DNA of 64,000 nucleotides from NCBI RefSeq assembly GCF_000499385.1, contig NW_013651673.1:60480-124479 (forward strand), in the 5' to 3' direction. Below, piece after piece: positions 45,957 through 61,006 of the stretch. Source of the DNA: Eimeria necatrix (lineage: Eukaryota > Apicomplexa > Conoidasida > Eucoccidiorida > Eimeriidae). Below the pieces are notes generated by a model. The model saw only the letters and a program-made list of their open reading frames with translations, had not been told where the DNA came from and did not search any database. How positions within the stretch are numbered: position 1 is the first letter of the stretch; every line of letters begins with the position of its first letter. A program made the position numbers and the translations under genes.

Positions 45957-47840
45957 ACTGAGGCTGCCGCCTTATCCGTTTTAGCAATTCCTAGTATAAT
46001 GGGGTCATGAAAATGCTTGATGCGTTAACCCAGAGCACTGACACAGTAGCAGCGTAGCCCAAGATACAAGCTCGCTCCCATCAGCGCGCTACTTATCCGT
46101 AGGAGAGCATACCCGAATGCATTCTCCAAAAGCAAATCTCATCCTCTGACTTCTTAACTCTCCGCTTGCAACAGGTTAGAATTTTTCACCCTGCTCTAAC
46201 GCCTTTTGGTGTGCAATTTTCTGTGATACGGTTTCTTCCTCGAATTACTTTGAGCTGAACCCTTAAACGTAAGAAAGCTTAATGCACCCTCGACCTGGAG
46301 GTGGGATATCTAAAAGAGTAGATGCACACGGTTTGCTCACTGCTAGTGCTCTGTGCTGGACTTTGCACCCCGTGGGTTCTGAAGACCGGCAGGATTCAGC
46401 AAGCATTGCTGAACAGTTTGTCGTTCACCATTCAACTCTGCGAGCTACTGAGGCTCATGCATTCAAATTCGCCACTAGATGAACCACACAATGCCACGAA
46501 AAAAGGGAATAATCCCTTGTGGAAACTGCAGTATTGGTTTGATGCAGGGAACGTATGTGAGAACAGCATTTATGTAGACTCCACAAGTCATAGCTGCCAT
46601 GTAACAACGTCAAAGCCGCCAAAAGCCCAATCTAGCCAACGCGTAGGTCTAAGAAGGCCAATGTACAACATTAAGCAGGCCCAGCAGACTGCGGAATTGC
46701 CATGGTTGTGAACAGAGTCACTCCCTGCAGTCTTCAATGCGGCCTTGCGCAGTGTCCGAACTCTTGGCAGGAAGACGTTACGGTGGGTTCTTTTCCCAAT
46801 TTTTAGCTTCCGCTTCAGCGGCATTCAATGATCTCACAGGCGAACTGGTATTGACGGCAATAACTAAAGACGGGCCGTGCCTCGAGGGATTCCTCCAAGT
46901 CCCCCCTAAGGCACCCTGTTTCTGTGGTGATCCAGGTACGCTCGAACTTCATCGTCTGCTTCGTATTTAGATCGTTTAGCATTATTGCTGATTGTGCACG
47001 TGTTAACGCGGTTGGCGGGCTCAGGGCCGACGCGTTCACGCCGACAGAATCCTGAAAAACTGACGAACTCGGAGCGCCGCAGCTGCAAGTAACTTGCCGA
47101 CCAGAAATTTGAACCTCAAATTATTCTTTAAAAGAATTTTACACCTTTGTTATGTACTAATTGAAACTGAGCAGGGCCCGGAAAGCTCAACACGATGCGA
47201 CCTCGTTCGCATTGCAGGTATCAATCCTTGTGTGGGGGGTTTCCCGAGCGTCATGCTTGTGTTGTGTCATCAGCCCAGCATTTATGCTAATAAATCCACG
47301 CAAATGCTAACATAATTTATCATGAGAAGCTCGAAAAACTGCTGAATAAAAGTGTTGCCATCGTGTTTAACATTAGTTGATTCTGCTCAGGCCCTGTGGA
47401 GCCTGCAAGAATTTCCGCATTCCAAGGGGAAATTGAGCGACTTAAGCGCTTGAACCATTACAAATACATGTTTTTCCACAATTGCCATAAGGTGGGCATT
47501 ATTTAGATTGCGGGTTTGGCTCTTTGGGTCTGTTTGTGCGGGGACAATTCCCCCACTGGGATCACTGCTCACTCGCTCACCCGATCCCCACGTTCAGGCC
47601 TGGGGAGCGGCTGAGCAGTGACCCTTTCTCCTAGCCGCCGCTTCAACTTTATTGGCTCTTTGGGTCTGTTTGTGCGGGGACAATTCCCCCACTGGGATCA
47701 CTGCTCACTCGCTCACCCGATCCCCACGTTCAGGCCTGGGGAGCGGCTGAGCAGTGACCCTTTCTCCTAGCCGCCGCTTCAACTTTCCGCAGGAAACCTC
47801 CTTCTTAAAGGCTTTGGGCATGTCACAGATAGCATCCGCT
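45957..47840. repeat. 1.9-kb tandem duplication, copy A
   Basis: Copy A of an imperfect direct duplication. The left part (GAGGCTGCCGC ... CCGTTTTAGCA) is diverged from copy B. From about 46200 to 46400, and again from 47250 to 47510, the copies are almost identical. It shares the CTTAATGCACCCT ... GACCTGGAGGTGGGA and CATCAGCCCAGCATTTATGC blocks with copy B. No transposase, terminal inverted repeat or coding motif is seen. Confidence 0.8.
47516..47787. repeat. 136-bp tandem repeat, two identical copies
   Basis: Copies 47516-47651 and 47652-47787 are essentially identical, beginning TTGGCTCTTTGGGTCTG and ending near CGCCGCTTCAACTT. A single diverged copy is at the equivalent place in copy B (about 49268-49375), so this amplification arose after the larger duplication or was lost there. 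Confidence 0.9.
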
Positions 47841-47859
47841 CCCCTGCTCTAGCTCAAAC

Positions 47860-49415
47860 TTTTCTGAGGCTGCCGCTTTCTCCGTTTTAGCACTATCTAG
47901 TATAATGCGGTCGTGGAAATGTTTGAAAGGTACTGATGCAGTGGCAGTGTAGCCCACGATAAAAGCTCGTTCCCGTGGCATTGCATTACATGTCCGTAGC
48001 AGACTAGACACAAGTGCAGGTTTTCGGCTCTTTCACTGCAGCGGATTGAAAGAAATTTCTACCTTACGGCAACGTCTTTTGGAGTGCAAATTTCTGTGAT
48101 ACGGTTTCTTCCTCGAATTACTTTGAGCTGAACCCTAAAACGTAAGAAAGCTTAATGCACCCTAGACCTGGAGGTGGGACATCTAAAAGAGTAGATGCAC
48201 ACGGTTTGCTCACTGCTAGTGCTCTGTGCTGGACTTTGCACCCCGTGGGTTCTGAAGACCNNNNNNNNNNNNNNNNNNNNNNNNNNNNNNNNNNNNNNNN
48301 NNNNNNNNNNNNNNNNNNNNNNNNNNNNNNNNNNNNNNNNNNNNNNNNNNNNNNNNNNNNNNNNNNNNNNNNNNNNNNNNNNNNNNNNNNNNNNNNNNNN
48401 NNNNNNNNNNNNNNNNNNNNNNNNNNNNNNNNNNNNNNNNNNNNNNNNNNNNNNNNNNNNNNNNNNNNNNNNNNNNNNNNNNNNNNNNNNNNNNNNNNNN
48501 NNNNNNNNNNNNNNNNNNNNNNNNNNNNNNNNNNNNNNNNNNNNNNNNNNNNNNNNNNNNNNNNNNNNNNNNNNNNNNNNNNNNNNNNNNNNNNNNNNNN
48601 NNNNNNNNNNNNNNNNNNNNNNNNNNNNNNNNNNNNNNNNNNNNNNNNNNNNNNNNNNNNNNNNNNNNNNNNNNNNNNNNNNNNNNNNNNNNNNNNNNNN
48701 NNNNNNNNNNNNNNNNNNNNNNNNNNNNNNNNNNNNNNNNNNNNNNNNNNNNNNNNNNNNNNNNNNNNNNNNNNNNNNNNNNNNNNNNNNNNNNNNNNNN
48801 NNNNNNNNNNNNNNNNNNNNNNNNNNNNNNNNNNNNNNNNNNNNNNNNNNNNNNNNNNNNNNNNNNNNNNNNNNNNNNNNNNNNNNNNNNNNNNNNNNNN
48901 NNNNNNNNNNNNNNNNNNNNNNNNNNNNNNNNNNNNNNNNNNNNNNNNNNNNNNNNNNNNNNNNNNNNNNNNNNNNNNNNNNNNNNNNNNNNNNNNNNNN
49001 GCGGTCATGCTTGTGTTGTGTCATCAGCCCAGCATTTATGCTAATAAATCCACGCAAATGCTAACATAATTTATCATGAGAAGCTCGAAAAACCGCTGAA
49101 TAAAAGTGTAGCCATCGTGTTTAACATTAGTTGATTCTGCTCAGCCCTGTGGAGCCTGCAAGAATTTCCGCATTCCAAGGGGAAATTGAGCGACTTAAGC
49201 GCTTGAACCATTACAAATACATGTTTTTCCACAACTGCCATAAGATAAGCATTATTTAGCTTGCGGGTTTGGCTCTTTGGGTCTGCTTCCCCGGGTCGCT
49301 CTCCCTCACTAGGGTCACTTGTAACCCGCTCCCTGGGGCTGAAGCTTCCACCTAGCCGCCGCTTCACCTCTCCACCGACTGCGCCTTGTTGAAAGCTTTG
49401 GCTATATCACAGATA
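47860..49415. repeat. 1.9-kb tandem duplication, copy B
   Basis: Second copy of the block at 45957-47840, interrupted by the run of N. The offset to copy A is 1906 bases at the left, 1873 at 48155 and 1754 right of the gap. The gap estimate is therefore probably too short by about 120 bases, or a deletion lies inside it. It ends near a shared TCACAGATAGCA block (about 49406). Confidence 0.75.
48261..49000. other. assembly gap (740 N)
   Basis: Unresolved bases inside copy B of the tandem duplication. The duplication is probably why the assembly failed here. Open frames crossing it are artefacts. Confidence 1.
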
Positions 49416-51511
49416 GCAACCGTGGGGAAACACTGGTTGTTCATTAGTCCGGAGTGCACCTTGCCGCAGTGCCGAAGCGGAGCAATTGTATTGGCGACGG
49501 CCTGCAGGAAAACAATACTGATCGCAGACTCACTGATTTTATGGTTTTAAGCTTACAACTATCTAATAATGAAGTACACGTGCACTGCAGTTAGAGCCAA
49601 CGCAAAAGTAGGAGCACGCCCTGCGCGTGACTCTCACCGGCTTTGAATGCAATAAATAAAAATCCAACTCGGATTTCGTAATTTATCCTGATTCTTTCCT
49701 TTCCCTAACTTCAACAATACGTTCCTAAGATTGAGGCAAGCTATGTTGCAGGCATTTCCGTCTCTAATCCATTGTGCTCTATGCTGGGCTTTAGCTTCTG
49801 CGTCCTTTAGGAGTTCACCAGTCATCGGGAAAATACTGAAATAGATACATCTCGGGAATCAGTGCTTGAAGGGATAGAAACTTTGGGGTATACCCTAGTC
49901 TCGTGCATTCTCTCAGGCAAAACTACTGCTGTAAAGCGCAACGCGACACGAACAGCCAAGGCGCATAGTAGCCCTTTTTTCTTAGCGACAAGAGTTGAAC
50001 TTATTACAACAAGGCTAAAAGAGGAAAATAGGTGAATATTGTGACCGCAGACTGAAGTTGGAAGCAATCAGCCACGCACCCTCTTTGCAATCGACTCCTC
50101 TGGAGACGAGCACAGAAAGGCAACGCTTGCACCGCCCGACCAGCCCCCGAAGGCACAAAAAGAGTATTTAACCTGGAGCGGCAATTCAACATGTTCTATT
50201 TATGTAGCAGCTTCTTTGCTGTGAGGAGGAATTGCGCACAGGGTGAGCCGTCGCAATGGACACGACGCTCAGGCGAACACGGGCCAAAGCAACCGTTACT
50301 CTCCTGACCCTGTACAGGATGCGTATTGAGGAGCCACTATGGTATAAACAAGTATAATTAGTGGCAATATTTATCTATGAGCCAGTAACTCAAAGCGTAT
50401 GGCCCACAATCTGAAACGCACAGTTGAGCGCTTCCTCCTGCCCAACGCAGGGTAAGCGCTGCGAAACAGAGCATGACAAGAACCCCAGAGACGCCCTATC
50501 CTACCTTCTTTCAAAAACTATGTATTTCTCTAAAGAACTCTTCAGAAGCGTTCCTTGTTAAAGAAAGCTTACCCGCTCCACGTCTCAGAGCAGCGCCAGG
50601 CAGCACCATGCCTTGCGTATCGATACGCAACTCGAGGCAATATGCTTCAAAAACAACTTATATGAATGTAAAATACCGCTAATTTTGTATTTTCAGCACA
50701 ATATGCAAAAGCAGAGGAGACAGTACCAGCTACAAAGATGCCATCGAATGTACTTCTCGCCAGGCAATCAACGCGCGGTGTGCTGAGTGAGCCCCCAAGC
50801 ACAGCCTCTCGTAATTTTTCTTGCCCCTCACGGCTAAATTTGCAGATTTATAATTGGGGAAGAAGGATAATACGAATTTCGAGCGTTTTAGGTCTCTAGA
50901 GCTTGTCTGCAACCGCTGTCTTCGGCCGGGTGCCACTGGACAGATCTACCGTGGCTCGACCGGGGGGGGACAACAGCTGAATGAATATCCTCTTTACATA
51001 AAATTCTACTAAAAATATAAGCGATTTAACCAGAAAAGCAATTCAATTTCCAATAAGTAAAAGCAACGGTCCCAAGAGGCAGAGGGGTGCCCGCGTGGGC
51101 CAATCGAGAGTGTGTGTGCGCAGCAGAAGCAGGGAGGGACGGAATGTGGGGTCCTGGTGAAGCGCGTCCCGTAAAGAGCGTTCGTAATTACTCATTTTTA
51201 TGAATTGCTTTTGTATTTTGTAATTTGTTTTACTTTTGTCAAACTTTCGTTTCGGACGTTGTCAGGAGGGCGGGAAGCGGCTCACGCGTCTGGGATTCGT
51301 GGACGCTGCTGTTGTGCTCTTTTTTGTTTTCCCTTTCATTGAATTTGTTTTGACCTGTCGCCTTCGAGTTGCAGGTTCCTTCGGCTGTTCATATTTCCGT
51401 TTGATCACGCCGCATTCTGTTTTCCTTTTGTCTCATTCCCCGCTCAAGTTCGCCGTTCAGGCCGCTCGAGACGTCAGGTGAGCGAGGCTTGAAGCTGCCG
51501 GTAACCCGAAA

Positions 51512-52303
51512 ATGGAGGTGGATCGACGCATTCCTTCGGAATTTGTATATTCTTCTCCGGGCGTGAGTGCGGGGCCCGCTGACCTCGAGCCTCACACGAG
51601 CCCGTACCTCTCGTCTGCAGCTCCGGTGCCCTCTCGACTGCCCACGGACCGATTTGCCTTTCCGCCCTCCATGGAGATGAGCTCTTTGCCAGTCTTTCCG
51701 CTGTCTCAGTCGGGTCCTTGGGCTGAGAAGCGCGTCTTCGTGACGGGGCCTCCCCCGGAGAACTACCAGCGCTACGGCCGCGCGTCGCCTCGGGGGTGGA
51801 CGGACATGGCCAAGGACTGGGTAAGCAGCTTCGTCGGGCCGCAGCAAGAAACGCCTGCCATGGTGCAGCGCCCCCAGTACGAAAAACAAGACCCCAGAAT
51901 GTACCCTGGACAGCTGGACGCGTTCGTGGTGGACGCCCCCCCCCAGCCCGTCTACGAGCGCGTCGTGTACGTTCCCACGCAAGTAGATGTGCCTCCCGCG
52001 AAGCAGTACGTCCCCGTGCCTCCTCCTCAGCAGGTGATTGCAGTGCCGACGACTGCCCGCCCGATCCTTGTTCCTCTGGAGTCTGAAATTGTCTGCCGGG
52101 GCCACCCCTCAGATCGCACAGAGTTGTGTTTCGGCTGCACGATTCCTCCGCGCCAGGTCAAGTTCGATATAATTCGAGAAGAAACCTCGGGATGCTTCGG
52201 TCTCTGCCGTGGCCAGCGCTTCAAGGCCGTCTGCAGGAAATGCCGGGCGGTGATGCCCACGTGTGCGCAGTGCGGAAAGCAGTCAGTGATTCGGCATCCT
52301 TGA
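51512..52303 (+). CDS. intronless Pro/Val-rich protein with Cys-rich C-terminus, 263 aa
   Basis: A clean single-exon frame with coding composition clearly different from its surroundings (GC-rich third positions). The N-terminal 120 residues are Pro/Ser-rich. Residues about 145-200 hold Val/Pro repeats (VYERVVYVPTQVDVP, KQYVPVPPPQQVIAVP) like the valine-proline repeats of alveolin-type inner-membrane-complex proteins. The last 65 residues carry a Cys-rich module: CRG, CFGC, CFGLC, CRKC and CAQC, spaced like zinc knuckles. I do not know a family with this combination. A pellicle or cytoskeletal protein is a plausible inference only. ATG 51512 follows a long upstream region with no in-frame extension of similar composition. 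It is convergent with the PABA synthase gene, whose stop is 349 bases away. Confidence 0.8.
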   Translation: MEVDRRIPSEFVYSSPGVSAGPADLEPHTSPYLSSAAPVPSRLPTDRFAFPPSMEMSSLPVFPLSQSGPWAEKRVFVTGPPPENYQRYGRASPRGWTDMAKDWVSSFVGPQQETPAMVQRPQYEKQDPRMYPGQLDAFVVDAPPQPVYERVVYVPTQVDVPPAKQYVPVPPPQQVIAVPTTARPILVPLESEIVCRGHPSDRTELCFGCTIPPRQVKFDIIREETSGCFGLCRGQRFKAVCRKCRAVMPTCAQCGKQSVIRHP

Positions 52304-52651
52304 GACGACAGGCAGCGACGAAGTGTATTTTTGTGAACAAATTGTAACTCTAAACAATGCAGGATAAAGCGCGAGATAGAACGAGCTGCGCCGACAGCAG
52401 GGGTCTTGTGTGCCGCGGACGCGCCAGCGTCCGCCTTCGGAGGGGAGCTGTCTGAGCGCTCTTAGCAAATGGCCTGAAAATGAAACGGCTCTGAGTCACG
52501 AAAAGTAGGAAAACACGGAGGGCACAGCCGGCAGGAAATGCGCTAAGAGAAGCGGAAACAACCCCTGTCAGTGCGTGTGCGCCTGTCCGCATGTATTAAT
52601 CGCCGCCTTTGCCTCCTGCGTTCGAATTCGAAGGAACTGCAACTTTTTTTT

Positions 52652-57776
<5,125 letters not shown>

Positions 57777-58985
57777 GGTTTTTAAGGAACTTTAAGGAGC
57801 TTTCTCGCCTCCTTCTTCCCGAAAGAGCCACTCAGTCGAGCCGCGCAAACTCAGCACTAAAGCCCAAGCCCTCTCCTTGCTGCTGCAGAATTGGCCTTTT
57901 GCGGAAAATGAAACGGAAGTAAGACGCCTTGCCTGCAGATTCAATTGACAGCAGCAACTGACACAGCGGGTCACATATGTCGCAGCACAAAGCCCAAGCT
58001 GCAAACGAGATTCGGGGTGACTGCTGCTGTGCTGCTGCTGGGGAAGCCTGCGCGCCGAGATGTGCCTTTGAATCACTTTTCAAGTTCGTGAAAAACCTTT
58101 AATTTCTCCGAAACTGAATATTTATCAGTGCAAGTGAAGGACAGCGTCCAGTTGTCCAGTGCCGCCCCACACAGTCCCTGCTCGACACATCTCACGGTGG
58201 TCTCGAGGCGGACAGTCCTTCCTCGGAATGGTCCAGCGTTGTTTTGAATTTCCGTCGTTGGAAACACTTTTCTCAACTCAAAAAATTCAAGAAATGCATT
58301 TATTACCTAGGGGGAATCAAAGGAACTGCACAACCTGCTTATCAAGACCTCAGCCGATGGGCAACCTGAATCGACTGCGTCGTACCTGAATTTCACAATT
58401 TTCCTTCACGTCGCGAAGGCCAAAGTGTCGACTGTTGCAGTTTAATGGGGTCAAAATAAAATTTATGTTCCATTCAGTTCTGCACTTTGTTTGCTGAGCA
58501 TAAGCAGCCGCGCCCACATGCGCCAGGTTACCCACTGGAAGACCTCCAGCTTCTGCGGGGCAAAGTGCTGAATTTGGGGCAGAACGCTGCAGTAAACAAG
58601 ATAAAATATATTTTTGAACGAAAATGCATTGGTTTTAACTTTCAAATATGAAAATTAGCGCTGAGTCACGCCGCACGCTGCACTGTAGTGCTGGTGGTTT
58701 TTGATTCTTTGATCTTGGCTTAAACTGAGGAATTGTATCTTTATTCCGGTATATGGCTTTTGTTGAATTCTTGAGTGCAGCAATGTTTTGTTTATTACTT
58801 CAACTTTACTCAGTGCAGCGTGTAGCGACTGTATCAGCACAGCTGCTGTTTCTGGCTTGCAGCGACTAATTAGTATTTTGTTTCCTCTTCCCTTCTCACC
58901 ATTCGGCCAGGCTTAACTCTTTTTGGCTCACTTTTTATCTTTTAGCCAAGCACTAGACGACACATGAAATCTCTGGCGGGGAAAC
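57777..58985. promoter_or_regulatory. divergent intergenic region
   Basis: About 1.2 kb between the starts of PABA synthase (-) and the M14 carboxypeptidase (+). Short frames on the minus strand (57792-58083, 58463-58645) show no domain. No specific regulatory motif is recognised. Confidence 0.45.
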
Positions 58986-61006
58986 ATGCCTTCTATGCTG
59001 CACTTCCTGGCCCACGCTCTGTTCACAATTTGCTGCCTAGTTCAAATGGGCAGCGCGCGTTTGCCCGAGTTCTACCATTCCACCTCAGCCATATCAGCAG
59101 AACTTGAGAGTCTGGAGGAAACTTGTCCTGGACTTTTTGTAGAAAGAGAGCCAATCGACAGCCAGCACTTCATTGATGTTGTTTCCCTCTCCAGATCTGA
59201 AAATCCCGTGTCGCACTTCTTCCTGTTGGCAGGAGAGCACGCCAGAGAGCTCATCACAGCTGAGAGCGCTCTTCATTTCCTAAAAGGTAATTTTTAAACA
59301 TAAATTTAAATGCCTCAAGCTCATTTCCTTTTGCAATGAGCCGCAGTCCTCTGTGGAGAAGAACCTGCACTGCGCAGGAAAGCGGAAGCTGCACTGGCGG
59401 ACACTTCCTTCACAGTCATTGTGAACGGAAATCCGATATCTAGGACTAAAGTTGAAAATGGGGACTTCTGTGTCAGTTAATTTTGAAATATAAAGCCAAA
59501 ACGCATGCAATAAGGGGCTTTGGCGGCTGCGTAGCTGCGGGTGAACGAGAACGCAGTGGACCTCAACAGAAACTGGAAAGGTATTCTTTGTTCCGCTGCT
59601 GCTGAGGCCTCAGACTTATTCAAAATTAAAAACAATTCAATTCCCTGCAGCTCACTGGAGCTCGCGGGCCAACACCCCAGAGACTTATCCCGGAAAGAAG
59701 CCATTTTCGGGTGCGTCAGTTCCTCCGTTGCTTCTTTCTGGATTTCGACGGAGTCCCACAGAGAGGGAAACGCAAATATTTCGGAAAGCCGCCACGAAAT
59801 GCAAACCCGACGTGTTCCTTTCTGTTCATTCAGGTATTATTTTCTTCATTTTCCACTTTTTTTCAAACTCAAAAGTCCTTTTCAGGCACTCTGGGGATGT
59901 ACATGCCGTGGGCGTACAAAGCAGCAGAGGCTTCGGAAAATGAAAAAAATATGAAGTGGGTCTTTTGGTCCTTATTTGCTGCTCAAGTGCCTCGAAGATC
60001 TTGCAAATGGATGTTTATTTGCACAAAATTATTATAACTTGTGTTGATATGCAAGTAGAGGTTTATTTGACAAGTTTGTGTTGACTTGTGTTGGCAGCGG
60101 AGCTGTGCAGCTCAGGCTCTCCGGAGCACTTGAAGTTTTTGAACTTCTGCTGCATGCATGATTTTCTTTGAACTGTGTTTTGTTGGTCTTCAAAATCTGC
60201 ATTTTTTCTTTTCAGACGCGTCATGGAAGCTCTGGATGATGAGTTTTGCCAGTGTCCTTCAGGCAGGCTGTTTGTTTGTGTTCAGCTGGAGAAGAAAACT
60301 CGATTTTCGCATTTTCCAAACAGGACCGGCCGGAGAAAGAGTGGGATACCGCAGTCCGGGGACTTGTTTGGATTTTGTTTTCGAATTTCTCCAAGTTCCC
60401 TTTGCCTACGCCTTCGAGGTACTTGTGACGGACTTGAACTTGCACGAAAGCTGCGCGGCCGCGGCCAAAAGGAACTTGAATTATTTTCAACAACTCCAGA
60501 TTTATGCCCCGCCTTCGCAACGCAAAGAACTCCTTCAAATGTGGCAATTGAAGAAAAGTTTCCACGACGCCTTCAGCGACTTCTCGGGGGAGCCCCGGCA
60601 GCGAATTCGGTTTCTGGAAAAGAGGCAGCAAGTGGCGCTGCAGTCCGACGAGGAAGCTGCCTCGAGCAGTTGTTTTGTGGTTTGTTTTTATTTTTATTTT
60701 TATTTTTATTTTTGTTTCCACTTTGTCAGTTGCTGCTGCTTTTTTCCCTTTCGAATCCGCAGCAGTTCAACCCCACCGACGAGGAAGACTTCCGAGAAAC
60801 GCTGATGAACTGGAGCGAAGTAACTGAACTTTTCCCAAGTTCTCTTTTAAAAATTTAATTAATTCAAATTTACTTTTAAAGAATCAAATTTAATTAATTT
60901 CAAATTTCCTTTTTAATTCCATTTACTCATCCAGGCCTACTTGGAACTGAGCCAGGCCGCCACGGAGGAAATCCGCCGCCCGAAGCAGCAGATCGGCACT
61001 TTTTGA
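58986..61006 (+). CDS. secreted M14-family zinc carboxypeptidase, eleven exons, about 374 aa
   Basis: Metallocarboxypeptidase that removes C-terminal residues. Exons: 58986-59286, 59347-59471, 59535-59580, 59651-59710, 59762-59833, 59886-59955, 60216-60262, 60324-60418, 60500-60679, 60763-60819, 60935-61006, all phase-consistent. Residues 1-24 form a signal peptide. Zinc ligands are H85 and E88 (LAGEHARE) and H200 (FLSVHSG). The substrate motif VDLNRNW (about 149-155) and the TYPGKKPFSE turn are present. The catalytic Glu is E272 in FAYAFEIYAP, preceded by GPAGERVGYRSPGTCLDF. The last motifs resemble the plant and protist branch of M14 (GPA..VGY...GT..D...FEIY) more than pancreatic enzymes. 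There is no pro-domain of the usual length (about 90 residues), so it may be made active. Most introns are 50-80 nt; intron 7 appears to use a GC donor. It ends in a short charged tail (EIRRPKQQIGTF). Confidence 0.9.

Larger units (their letters stand above)
41682..51511. other. gene-poor, triplet-repeat-poor block
   Basis: Nearly 10 kb with balanced base composition, no CAG tracts, no conserved protein motifs and no exon-like stretches. Open frames (42465-42803, 43477-43857, 45320-45613, 46322-46711) are short and unsupported. It contains a 1.9-kb tandem duplication (45.96-49.4 kb), a 136-bp tandem repeat and a 740-base gap. The last 300 bases should include the upstream region of the gene at 51512. 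The contrast with the CAG-dense flanks is abrupt. Confidence 0.6.

Noticed and set aside
48118..49069. Long open frames of about 290-304 codons across the gap
   Set aside because: Nearly all codons are N. They are artefacts of the assembly gap.
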